Shown here one piece after another: positions 43,111 through 54,086 of a stretch of 64,000 nt of DNA. The notes below the pieces were generated by a model. That model was not told where the DNA came from and made no database searches. It saw nothing but the letters and a program-made list of their open reading frames with translations. A program made the translations under genes and the position numbers. Source of the stretch: Heligmosomoides polygyrus polygyrus. Its lineage: Eukaryota; Nematoda; Chromadorea; Rhabditida; Heligmosomidae. Location of the stretch: assembly GCA_947396885.1 (NCBI GenBank), contig OX377202.1, positions 32,913,407 to 32,977,406 of the forward strand, given 5' to 3'. Numbering within the stretch: position 1 is the first letter of the stretch; every line of letters starts with the position of its first letter.

Positions 43111-45808
43111 AGAACCTAATAGTTCTAAGGAACACCACCTAGTGTTACGAATATAGAATGTCGTCGAGTCGACCAAATTAAGATTTCACTATTGCCATTT
43201 CTTGGTAGATTGATCACTGTGGAATGTTGCTGGCATTTAACTTGGTGGCTTGGAATGTTATCCAGACGGAGGATCTAGTCATTTAAGGGTTTCGACCTCA
43301 CATGGAACTTCAAGTTGAGATTAGGATCATTAGAAAGAGCTCGGAATGCTGATCACGAGTATTGGTGGCATAATTGCAAAATGAAATTTTGGAGCGTGAT
43401 AGAGCTCGAGTTCCTGAGCTCAACTATATCCTTAGTTTTGAAATGAATGAGCTTTAGGCAAGTTATATCAAAAAGGCGCGTCCGGTACTGTAGTTTGAAC
43501 ATTGACCCTGAACACGGGATCCAGTGCGCCCGGAAAGTTTCACGAAATCCTAATATCAGGCTGCATTCATAAAGGATTGCGTAAACACTTTCAATTAATA
43601 ATTATACGTTGGCTGTAAAAATATAAGGGACGGTGTTATCAGTCCTTGTATAGGATACGCCGCGAATTCTACTTTAACGGGACGTCGTAGTGCATTTGTT
43701 TCTCATTTATTTTTATTTTTTAATCTGTTGTTCTTGCTGTGTGAAACTAAAAAGGATTGTTTGCAGAGGGAAAGGTAATGGTTATCTTAGCAGCGTAAAA
43801 ACTAGATTCTTAGTGCTGAATCCGTGAAATAAAAATCAGAATAAACCTAAACGGCGGCTGGAATCCGGGAGAATCCTCCAGTAAAGATCGATGATGGCCC
43901 ACTTCTGCTCTAGCACTCAGTGCGAACAGCACAGCACCGCTGGATCTCGCATCTAAGTGCGAGGAGGCCCGTTCTTGACATGGTTGAGAAGCGCTCCAAG
44001 CACAGATAAACAAAACTATTTTAAAAAGGATAGGTTCGCATCGCCACCACTTCAGATGAACCTATATCATAGCGTTTCTTCGGGGGATAGTTAGTGAAGC
44101 GGAAAGATGCTATGTAAGGAATCACAACAAATCAAATAGGAAAACCAAGGCAGAAGAAGGAAAAGGAAGGAACTATCGCACTGTAGAACCGACGTAGGAA
44201 ACTCCTGTAATAAAAAAAACAATGAGTGAAGAGGTGGAAGGCCTAGCCAGATAACATAAAAGACTGGAAGATAAAGTAAGGAAACGTTAAAAAAGAAGAA
44301 CGATAATACCTAAAAAGGAAAAAAACAGGCCGGATACCAGCCCCAGTCAGAGATCGTTCCAATGAAAGGAACAGAAAGGACTAGGTGCTATGTTATATCT
44401 GTGGAAAGCTCGCAACCTGGATAAGATTGTTACCATACTCAAATTTTAGATTGGAGTAAAGGTGGTGAGTGAGCAGTAAGAAACAGTTACTTGTAGAGTT
44501 CTCTGCTGAGAGTTTGAGCTCAAAAGAGGTTTGTTGACATGAGGACGTTGCCATCTATCGCTATTATATCAAGGAACAATGACTTGGCCACACATAGCAA
44601 AATGCCCCGCTCTTTATCTTCTCTTACAAAATACTTAGAGTCTCTTGAGAATTGGGAAGATCCTTTGCGCCCGCAGAAACAGGCTGGTTAACCATTAGAA
44701 ATCAGAATTATCCTTTAGACAACTAGCTTCATTTTAATTGTTACTGTTAAGAAGGATTACTCCATTCATGATATCGCAAAAATGAATTTTTTAGAATACA
44801 TCGGTCTTTGGAACATAGAAAGCTACAATGGAGAAAATCGTGTCTGCGACATAACATGATAACGTCTTGGGCCTACATAAGCTTGGCAGTGTTTGGAGCT
44901 CACCTTATGGAAATAGCGATATCTCAATTCTATTGAAAAATCGGAAATCCTTGAAATATTTCGGACAGGTCACTGAGATTTAACGTTCACTAGCGAGCCG
45001 TTTTCTATGGTTATGATTGTATAGAGCAAGGGCGGTAACTGAACGTAAAGTGAATTTTTTCAAAAACCGATGTCCAATTTGTACATACATACAGAGATCA
45101 CATTGAGGATCTCAAACGTGGCTTTCGTTTTCAAATGCGATCACATTGTCTAGGCTGAGCTGTACGCTTCGATGAAAGTCGTTATAACCAGGCCAAATTT
45201 GGGAAGGGCAAACTTGCTCATATTTTTGATATGCACTTAACGAGACGAATCCAACGTGTGTTGGGCTGTGAATACATTCCACTCGCAACGACTCCGACGT
45301 TGCAAGGCTCAGGAGCGTCGGCGACGCTATAAGGAGCAAAATGCTTCCAAATCTCCTCCACGATATTTCGTAAAGGTAGAGCACGCGTCGCGTTGCGTGC
45401 AGTTATTAACTTATACCGCCTTTTATCCATTAGTCGACCTACTTCATGATGCAGTCATGTATCAGCAATTTGGTCAAAAAAGGGTAGGTTGCTAGGATTG
45501 CCCATAATTTGTAGTGTGTACTAGATTAATAGAAAAAATAAAAAATACGTAAAAAACGACAAGGTCAAAATGCTCGCGATCTTTCTTAACTCTTCGCTCT
45601 GTAGTACGCTCCGCTCAGAAGGTGCTTCCCGTCAAATACGCTGACAGTCGGTTTTTCACTTACAATACCGCCCGCATCGCGCGGTTAAGAAGACGGTTAG
45701 CGACGGGACAACCCGTCGCAAATCGTCGCATGCTCATAGCTCATAACTTTAATTTTAGGTTATTTGAGAAACTGTTGGCACCGTTCGATCGTCTCTTCGA
45801 TCTACACA
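43111..45808. other. No supported gene
   Basis: At 45,112-45,430 two overlapping minus frames of 70 and 90 codons are open together. One has a hydrophobic FGSILLLIASPTLLSLA stretch but no ATG; the other starts with ATG but has no motif. A 51-codon plus frame at 44,539 is also unremarkable. None is called. Confidence 0.4.
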
Positions 45809-45850
45809 AACATATATATATATATATATATCTTCTTTTATATATATCTT
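45809..45850. repeat. (TA)n microsatellite
   Basis: About ten TA units, then TCTTCTTTTATATATATCTTC. Confidence 0.85.
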
Positions 45851-45859
45851 CACCAGACC

Positions 45860-46830
45860 TCGACTTTTGCCATGGGTTGGCCTAAAAAACGACTGCAGCA
45901 GGCTTTTGCGATTAGAGCACCTTATTTTCCAGGACGTGCATGACGTGCAGTGTTCTTGGAGTATCTCAAGCATGGCATGCGTTGTCAACGCTCTCTCATG
46001 CCTGGAATGCTCCGAGAGTGCGCCGGGCACAATGAATATAGGATCGAACCTATCAATCGAATGGGCGGAAACATGTTCACTGGGTTTTTATCTCCGCTTA
46101 ATGGAAAACGTAAAGCTTTCAAGGCTATCTTGTACCGCTTGGAGAATTTTTTAAGAAATTTTCTGCCGTCCTACTTAGAATCTGCTCCAGTTGAATCCAG
46201 GTCAGCTGCACTCTCTTCCGGGGAGGCTTTATAGTAAACAATGCATATAGAATGCGTAGAACCTATCAATCGAGTGGGTGACCGCTCGCAAATACACGCG
46301 TGGGCGAGTTCGTAGCGCAAAAACTCTATCATGTTCGAATCTTCCTGGCGGCAACTCGAGGACTTTGTAGGCAGCACAAGGTTCTTAGCGTGCTCTAAAG
46401 CACAACTGTGTAGCTCATGAATGGACCAAATTACAGCGCTGGGAAAATGTAGGTGAGGCTTGTGCGACCCAATTTTTTCCGATTTCGGTCGACCACTGCA
46501 GGAAAACACGGCGAGCCAACGGCATGTAAACCGGTACGCGAGCAGAACACCAAAGGTGCTTTAAGATGATATGCTAGCAACCCCCACCTGCCTAAACTGC
46601 CTAAGCCCCATCTGCCATTTTATGCGGCGGACTTAGCGGTTGAAGTTAACCGTGCCATTACTCGCCCACATTTGAGTTTTCGACACTCTCAATAACGCCG
46701 TTTCGTTCACCACAAAGAGTTCTATCGAATGGTGTAGCTCTCAACCAATTGCAATAAAAATTGATTTTTTGACAATTTCCCATCGACGACGTGGGCGCCC
46801 TAGGCCGCGCGGGCGAAGCAGAGTCAAGCT
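45860..46830. repeat. Left outer arm of the 13-kb inverted duplication
   Basis: Block A (45,880-46,330: GAGCACCTTATTTTCCAGGA, AGTATCTCAAGCATGGCA, CTCCGCTTAATGG) is the reverse complement of 58,800-59,210. Block B (46,510-46,830: TTTCGGTCGACCACTGCAGG, CATTTGAGTTTTCGACACTC, GACAATTTCCCATCG) is the reverse complement of 57,600-57,930, and again more loosely of 58,270-58,560. Divergence is substantial, so the duplication is old. Confidence 0.75.
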
Positions 46831-47453
46831 TGAGGTTCGGAAATCGAAGGGGGTGGGGGTCGTACTGCCGCCTCGTCTGGAGGGGGGTCGTACTGTGACT
46901 CAGTTTCGAGAGGGGGGGGGGGAATTGACGTAGTGGTCGTTTTCGGGTAGGAGTATGAATGAAAAGTTAGTACATGTAATTGCTGTAATGTGCTTAACAT
47001 TTTTAAACACTAATTCAGTATTCAAACTCTTTCAGTATTTATAGTATATTTATCTGTTATCGAATTTTTCATAACCTGAACGGTTTTCAGTAACAACTCG
47101 TCTGCTTCAGCCATTATCACCATCGATTTCTTTTCAATTTTTATGTGAGTTTTGTTCCCATTAATAGGTTCATCTCTCCAGGTGCGACTTCTCACGACAC
47201 TGCTTACGACGCGCACGTGGATATTCGCTCGCAGCTTCATTCACAGTTGATCTGATTGATTTATTGTATAATTAAATGACTTTTTTGATCACAGCGAAAG
47301 GAATGAATTGATGTTCTGAGTTTTGTTCTACAATCAAGAATAAAAAACTTTTGTCGACTGTGTTCGAAATAATCACTTATGTTTAGATTTTCCGTCGGTC
47401 TCACGACCACGCCACAGATATAGGAAAGTGAAAGACAAATTCAATGCAATTTT
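46831..47453. other. Non-coding; GGGGGTCGTACTG motif cluster at 46,850-46,930
   Basis: Tandem GGGGGTCGTACTG motifs with an ~11-base G run. A similar GGGGGGTCGTAC lies at ~57,120. No gene. Confidence 0.45.
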
Positions 47454-47525
47454 TTTATTATTCTAAAGAAACATTTCGACAATTGGTCTGTCATGGAGTC
47501 GGATCGATTCTTCGTATCCCTTGTT

Positions 47526-47930
47526 TTAGTTCTTCGATCGGTTTTTCAGGAAACGTTCGATTCTTTCTGCCTCTCGTTTTAATTCTTTGACAACATGAAA
47601 ATTAAAAACAACTTGACAGGAAATTATTGAACTCCTATTCTTGCTTTAATTCCAGTACTTACCCTTTTCACATCCTCGAACTGGAAGTCGAGGCGGTCAA
47701 GCACTCCCATGGCGATGTTTTTGGTGTACATGTAATCTTCGTCCATGTCTTTCCAAACCTTCTCCATGCCAGTTATGTCATTTTTTACATCTGCGATTTG
47801 GAGGCGAAGTGTTCGGCATGTGACCTAAAAACAAGCGATTCCCATCAGTGGATCAGACTTTCAGATTAAACGTAGAAAAAATTCCTACCGATTCTATCTC
47901 ATGATTGTTCACGTTGCAAGGATTAGACAT
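47526..47930 (-). CDS. Small coiled-coil-like protein, gene 2 (left copy), splice site damaged
   Basis: On the minus strand ATG at 47,930 starts exon 1 (47,930-47,889, 14 codons), with a 64-base intron starting GTAGGA and ending TTTTTAG. Exon 2 (47,824-47,663, 54 codons) contains CRTLRLQIADVKNDITGMEK and NIAMGVLDRLDFQFEDVKR and has a GTAAGT donor. Exon 3 by homology is 47,594-47,526 (VVKELKREAERIERFLKN, TAA). Where the right-hand paralogue (55.9 kb) has TTTTCAG before exon 3, this copy reads TTTTCAT, so the acceptor AG is missing. Using the next AG (CAAAG) would stop at once. Spaced hydrophobic and charged residues suggest a helical coiled coil; function is unknown. Poly(A) signals AATAAA are at 47,459-47,454. 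It is likely a recent pseudogene or a truncated ~69-aa product. Confidence 0.6.
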
Positions 47931-48026
47931 TCTGAAGAGCTTTTCTTTTTAATTGAATAAAATCTTCACACAGCAATACGTGGAGTTTAAAACTCATTCA
48001 TTTAATAAAAGCACTTCAACAAAAGC

Positions 48027-48149
48027 TTTATTTTTCTCCTATTATTCTAATAAAAGATGTCAGTCATAGGAGGTGCTGATGCTTCCCATCTCTTCTTTCC
48101 AAGTATAATACACCAAGGTGAGTTTCTTGGACTTCAACTCAAAGACCAC
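48027..48149 (-). pseudogene. Truncated last exon and 3' UTR of gene 1 (left copy)
   Basis: The minus strand reads LKSKKLTLVYYTWKEEM before TGA at 48,062-48,060, matching the end of the intact gene at 55.6 kb (IKGMILEYYHWKEH). The 3' UTRs also match (AATAAAGCTTTTGTTG against AATAAAGCTTGTTATTG; TTTATTAAATGAATGAGTT in both). Homology stops at 48,149, exactly where the palindrome arm begins, so the rest of the gene was lost at that junction. Confidence 0.7.
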
Positions 48150-49192
48150 ATCAAAGATTGTACTTTATAAAGCTTCGAGTGTTAGTTCCTAAGGCTGACA
48201 TGAGTGATCTCCCTACAAGAATTTTTGAGCCACACTCTGAATCGCCGACGGAGACGCAACTGAAGGATGGACTTCTCTCGGAAAATTTTTCTACCAACTG
48301 AAGGAAGGAACACCTGAGGGTGAAATTGTACCATACAAAAATTTAGGTCGTAATTACTGTCCAGTAGAAAACCCAAACTTCTTTGAAGTGATTTTCGGTA
48401 TGATATGTGGAGATGTCATTCAAAATTCTCGTTTTTCATGAAAATAAAATCATTTTCTACCTGAAAACAGACCAGGTAGAAAATGATTTTATTTTCATGA
48501 AAAACGAGAATTTTGAATATAGTAACCCCTGTATAGTTAAAACTTTCCCACAAAAAATTTCAAGTCTCAATCAGTTCACAGCAAAAAAAACTATGATTTT
48601 TCTGAATCGAACAGGTTGGATTCACCAATGGTCGATCTGGCTCCGACGTCATCGAAGCGGCAAGATTTGACGTTCACAAAAACGACCATAACTCGGTCAG
48701 TTTTTAAAAATTCAAAAAAGGCAAAAACTTTTTGAAAACTAGAGGAAATGCGCTTTCTTGCCATACATGAATCGGTTTTGAAAAAGGAGATCTTCATGCG
48801 CGGCGGGGTGGGGGGATCGATTTTTAAGCGAAAAAAATTGAAGTGATTTTGTATAAACAATTATATCCCGGTAAGTTTTTCGAATTTTAAAAGATTTAAT
48901 AGCGTTTTGAAAACTAGAGAAAATGTGCGTTCGAACAATATAAAAATTAGTTTTGAACAGAGAGGTCTTCAGAGGGTAGAGGGCGGTGGGGTTCCAATTC
49001 TGGTCCATTGTTGCAGAAATACGTGCCAAAAATCGACCCCCCCGCGCCGTATGTAGACCTCTTTTTTGAAAATTTTTTCTACATGGTTAGAAAGCATCCT
49101 TTCTCTATTTTTCAAAAAGCAGTTGGGATTTTTGAATTTCGAAAAACGAACCGAGTTATGACCAAATTTGTGAAAACACTCCAGCATCGACG
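48149..49192. repeat. Left arm of the inner palindrome (contains the empty insertion sites)
   Basis: Reverse complement of 49,205-49,374 joined to 52,806-54,086. It includes degenerate internal units around CGAAAAACTTACCGAGTTAT and keeps the uninterrupted versions of both sites that are occupied in the right arm. Confidence 0.85.
48420..48516. repeat. Perfect 44-base-arm hairpin in the left arm
   Basis: Arms 48,420-48,463 and 48,473-48,516 flank a 9-base loop. The right palindrome arm has only one copy of this stretch (~53,775-53,820), so ~50 bases were added here as an inverted copy. Confidence 0.95.
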
Positions 49193-49363
49193 GTGCAGAG
49201 AGCAGTTCTTCACAAATTTGATCATAACTCGGTTCGTTTTTCGAAATACAAAAATCCAATTGCTTTTTGAAAAATAGAGGAAGGATTCTTTCTAATCATA
49301 CAAGAACCAGATTTCAAAAAAGGGGTCTTCATACGGGGCGGGGGGGTTCGATTTTTGGCACGT

Positions 49364-49374
49364 ATTTCTGCAAC
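49364..49374. other. Target-site duplication of the RTE element (left; right copy 52,795-52,805)
   Basis: ATTTCTGCAAC is present on both sides of the element. The left palindrome arm keeps the single unoccupied copy (GTTGCAGAAAT at 49,010-49,020). Confidence 0.9.
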
Positions 49375-52300
49375 CCACGGATCTCCCTCGATAGAGAGCC
49401 TTCGGGCTCTCTTGTTAAGAGGGATCTCGGGCCGCTTGTCGCAGGGCCACGTGGCGCGTCCCCGGGTGGTGGATAGGGGAATTAAACGCGAACCAAATGC
49501 GACCGTGTACTGTCCAGAGACGCAGGTGGGATGCAGGGGATGGACTCCTTGCTCCTGCTGTGTCGGGTCGATGCGTTCCTTGTGCGTGGGAGCGGCATGT
49601 TCGTGCACAGTGTGTGGATGTGTTCGTGACTGTGCGAATTGTAACTGTGTCGGCCCGGCCAAAAGCTTGCACTCGGTAGACTGGGAGTACATGTAAGGCG
49701 ATTCGAGGCCGCCTTAAGTCTCGCCCCGTCCCTTCGGGCAGTCTGGCTGGCTGCCCGGAGTACCCCGCCCGCACGACAGAGCCTGACTAGCTACCCGTGT
49801 TGTATTCCAGTCAAACACAGCAGCACTAAAGGGCCTCATTCCCCTGACCCCGAAAGAGCCCCCATTTCTGCAGCGATGGGAAGGACGAGTACGGAGAGGC
49901 TGCTAAAATCTCAGGGCCTAACCAGGCTGCGCAAACTGAGAAGGACTAGGATGACGATCTGTACTTACAACGCCCGCACGCTTGCGTCGGAAGCATCCGT
50001 CGAGGACCTGATGATGCAAGCCAGGAAGATCAAGTACGACGTCATCGGACTGACCGAGACGAGAAGACACCACCCCCTACACGCCACCTACGACTCCGGA
50101 GAAGAACTGTTCCTCGGAACATGCGACAGCAGGGGAGTAGGCGGCGTTGGTGTCCTCGTCAACACGCACTTGGCCATGAACATCGATTCGTACGAGTCTC
50201 TGACAAGCCGAATCGGACGTCTGCGACTGAAGCGATGTGGCTCCGTGCCAGCCTTGACTGTGTTCGTCGCGTATGCCCCAACATCCGACTACGACGACGA
50301 AGACGTCGAGGCCTTCTACGTGGAGCTGGAGAAGTTCTATAAGGAAGATTACTCCTTCTACAAGGTGATCGTCGGCGACTTCAACGCCAAGATCGGGCCA
50401 CGAAGGTCGCCGGAAGAACTTCACATCGGAACCCACGGTTTGGAGTGGAACGAGCAAGGTGAAAGGCTGTCTGAGTTTATCATGTCGACCAAGACCATCC
50501 ATGGAAACTCGCAGTTCCAGAAGCCTCCCTCCCTACGATGGACCTGGGAATCCCCCGGTGGCCAGTTCCACAACGAGATCGACCACATCATCTTCAATCG
50601 CAAGTATTGCCTGACCGATGTCTCCGTTGTCCCCAAGTTCTACACGGGATCGGACCACCGCCTCCTTTGCGCGAGGTTCCGCTTTTCGCGTCAAGGAGAG
50701 AAGGCCGCGAAGTTCAAGAAGAGGAGTCCCAGAACGACCATCAACTGGGATCTCTACACCTCTCTTGTCGGCCTTTGGGAAGATGCCCTCATGGACAACG
50801 TCGACGAGGAATACGATCGCTTCGTGCACCATCTCCACGATAGTGCTAAGGGAGCCGAGAGCTTAAAGACCACCAAGAGACGCCTGTCTCCGGAAACTCT
50901 TGAGCTGATACGCCAGCGTGGAGCAGCACGAGCGTCAGGCAACTACCAACTGACGTCCGAGCTTGCAAAGCTATGCAGAGCGGCGATAAAGGAAGATCTC
51001 AAGGAGAGAAGGGCGGAAGTGTTGGCTGAAGCAGCAGAGGCAGGGCTGAGCATCCGCAATGCCCGCCGGAACTTCGCCAACTTCAAGACCAAGATGACCG
51101 CTCTCCGACGTCCTGACGGAACCATCACCTCTTCCAGAAGGACCATGGAGAAAGTCATCCACGACTTCTACTCCGATCTCTTCGATAGCCACGTCCACCT
51201 GCCCCCATGCCATTTTCCGCAGGATGGATACGTCGTCCCCTCTGTTCTCTCTTCCGAAATCGGACACGCCATCTCGCCGGTGAAGAAACGTACACACCCG
51301 GTTCTGACAGGATCAGCTGAACACCTGAAGAACCTCCCGCCAGCGCTCATCAACACCTTGGCGCGGCTCTTCACACGCTACCTGTCCGAATGCAAGTTCC
51401 ATCTCAGTGGAAGATCAGCAAGACCGTTTTGCTGTACAAGAAGGGAGACGTGCACGACATTGGCAACTATCGCCCGATCTGCCTGTTGTCCGTAGTCTAC
51501 AAGCTGTTCACTCGAGTCATCCTGAATAGGATTAGTAGAACGCTGGACGAAGGACAGCCATGCGAACAAGCAGGATTTCGGAAAGGATTCAGCACGATCG
51601 ACTACATACACACCATTACGAAGCTCATCGAAGTGTCGCGAGAGTACAAGCTGCCGCTGTGCCTTACGTTCATCGACCTGAAGAAGGCATTCGACTCCGT
51701 CGAGACTGAAGCGGTCATGGAAGCCCTGCTCACCCAGGGCGTTCCTACTCAGTACATCAGGGTCCTTCGAGAGCTGTACAGTGGATTCACGACCAAGATC
51801 TCACCATTCTACAACGACGTCGTCATTGACGTGAAGAGAGGGCTTCGACAAGGGGATACCATATCCCCGAAGCTCTTGAGCGCCACCCTCGAAAACGTCA
51901 TGCGCGAACTAGATTGGGAAGACATGGGAGTGAAGGTCGACGGCCGGCAACTGCACCATCTTCGCTTCGCTGACGACATCGTGCTCATAACACCGAGCAT
52001 CAGTCAGGCGGAACGAATGCTGGCCGACTTCGATCGTGTATGTGGAAGCGTTGGACTGCAGCTGAATCTTACGAAGACGATGTTCATGAAGAACGGATGG
52101 GTTTCTGATGCCCCATTCTCGCTCAACGGAACGAACATCTCCGAATGCTCCAGCTATGTGTATCTGGGTCGCGAAGTCAACATGGCCAACGACCTAGCAC
52201 CAGAGCTGAGCAGGAGGAAACGAGCGGCTTGGGGAGCTTTCAAGAGCGTCGAAGAAGTCGCGAAGAAGACGAAGAACGTCCGACTCCGTGCCCACCTATT

Positions 52301-52794
52301 CGACTCCACTGTTCTTCCTGCCCTAACATACGCCTAGGAGACCTGGGCTATACGAAAGCAGGATGAACACGCGACAGCGTCGCGCAGCGTGGAATCGAGA
52401 GGACGATGCTCGGAGTGACACGACTCACGCAAGTGAGAGAAGGCCTTCGGAGTTCCGAGCTTCGCCGACGTTCGAAGATCAGAGACGCTGTCGCATGGGC
52501 CAAGTCGTCGAAAATTAGGTTGGCCGGCTACGTAATGCGATTCGCAGACACCCGCTGAACGAGAGTCGTCACAGATTGGATTCCCCGGGATGTCAAAAGA
52601 ACACCAGGACGCCCACCAACGCGTTGGTCGGACTTCTTCGTTAAAGCCATGAACGACCGATATGACGCTCTTCGTGTCCCTCGAGCGAAGAGGATCCATT
52701 GGACCACTCTGGCACGCGACAGGGACGAATGGAGACGCTGCTGGCGCCCGCTCGAGCAAGTCGATGATCAACGGGACGACAGGTGATACAGGTG
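49375..52794 (+). mobile_element. Full-length RTE retrotransposon with target-site duplication
   Basis: The 3,420-base insert lies between identical ATTTCTGCAAC copies. It has a ~500-base GC-rich 5' leader, one endonuclease/reverse-transcriptase coding region and a 3' end GACAGGTGATACAGGTGAT. Short TGAT-type tails are usual for RTE elements. It is GC-rich relative to its AT-rich surroundings. Confidence 0.92.
49876..52787 (+). pseudogene. RTE endonuclease/reverse transcriptase ORF with few lesions
   Basis: ATG at 49,876. The endonuclease has all its boxes: [47 protein letters not shown] and GSDHRLLCARF (residues ~30-275). The reverse transcriptase (51,390-52,337) shows NYRPICLLSVVYKLFTRV, FRKGFSTIDYI, FIDLKKAFDSVE, GLRQGDTISPKL and LRFADDIVLI. 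The C-terminal tail continues to ~52,787. Lesions seen: compensating shifts at ~51,285-51,330, a frameshift near 51,400, a TAG at 52,335, a shift near 52,380 and a TGA near 52,557. It is younger and less damaged than the RTE copy at 8-11 kb, and only distantly similar to it. The protein would nick target DNA and reverse-transcribe its own RNA at the nick. Confidence 0.92.
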
Positions 52795-53185
52795 ATTTCT
52801 GCAACAATGGACCAGAATTCGAACCCCCACAGCCCTCTATGAAGACCTCCCTGTTCAAATCTAGTTTTTATATGGTTCGAAAGCGCATTTCCTTTAGTTT
52901 TCAAAACGCTATTAAATCTTTTAAAATTCGAAAAACTTACCGGGATATAATTGTTTATACAAAATCACTTCAATTTTTTTCGTTCAAAAATCGATGGCCT
53001 CCGCCGCGTGTGAAGACCTAGTTTTTGAAAAATAATTTTTACACTCGATGAAAGCTTTTTTTCCTGTTTTTCAAAAAGTTGTTGCGTTTTTTAAAATTCT
53101 GAAAACTTACCGAGTTATGGTCAATTTTGTGAAGACGTTTCAATGACGTCGGCGCACGATCGAGCAGAGGTCGATCCAACCTGTT

Positions 53186-53681
53186 CATGTGGATTTCCAA
53201 CTTAGAAGAGCCTCTGTTTTGTTTATACATTATACAGAGTTTGTGGATTTCGTCAGTATGTGTTCTTTGTATGCCTCGCCGTCTCCTTTGAGTGGAAAAA
53301 GGCGTCTTCTCTGTTCTCTTCTGGCAGAGCCGCATTCATATCAAACAACCTCAGGACTTCTCTGCTTTCATATTGCAGTGTCTCGCCTCCTATCCTCTAG
53401 CTTCCATTCTTTCCTTTGTCTGCCGTTCGTTAAATCATCGTTTCCGAATAACGCCTTAAAAGTATATCTCGGTCATTCAGATCATCGTCACATAAGCATA
53501 GATCAATCACATATGCACTGAAATAGTTCTCATCATTGATCTTGCTTTACTTCACTCTACTTCTCTCCGCATTAGTGATGAGTTTGACCAACTGCGATTT
53601 TTTCACTTCATTCAATTGAACAAAACTTACTAATTCGGCGAATATGATCAAGAAGCAGTACAGCGTGTTTCCAACCTGTTC
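53186..53681. mobile_element. ~485-base insertion with 11-base direct repeats, unclassified
   Basis: CCAACCTGTTC occurs at 53,175-53,185 and 53,671-53,681, while the left palindrome arm has it once, uninterrupted (GAACAGGTTGG at ~48,608). The insert has no coding potential that I recognise and no poly(A). A ~110-codon open frame through it is probably incidental. Confidence 0.65.
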
Positions 53682-54086
53682 GATTCAGAAAATCATAGTT
53701 TTTTTTGCTGTGAACTGATCAAGGCTTGAATTTTTTTGTGGGAAAGTTTTAACTATACAGGTGGTCTGTTTTCAGGTAGAAAATGATTTTATTTTCATGA
53801 AAAACGAGAACTTTGAATGTCATCTCCACTAATCATATCGAAGATCACTGCGAAGAAGCTTGGTTTTTCTACTGTACAGTAATCACGACCTAAATTTTTG
53901 TATGGTACAATTTCATTCTTTGATGTTCCTTCCTTCAGAAGGTACAAAAATTTTCCGAGAGAAGTCCATCCTTCAGTTGCGTCTCCGTCGGCGATTCGGA
54001 GTGTGGCTCAAAAATTCTTGTAGGGAGACCACTCATGTCAGCCTTAGGAATTATCATTCGAAGCTATATAAGTACAATCTTTGATG

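Larger units (their letters stand above)
49205..54086. repeat. Right arm of the inner palindrome, carrying two insertions
   Basis: Bases 49,205-49,374 mirror 49,010-49,192. The arm resumes at 52,806 and mirrors the left arm out to 54,086, except for the 53,186-53,681 insert. The palindrome centre lies at ~49,198. Confidence 0.85.

Noticed and set aside
45112..45430. Two overlapping minus-strand ORFs, one with a signal-like hydrophobic stretch
   Set aside because: The hydrophobic frame lacks an ATG, the other lacks motifs, and neither has splice or repeat support. Overlapping open frames of this size occur by chance.
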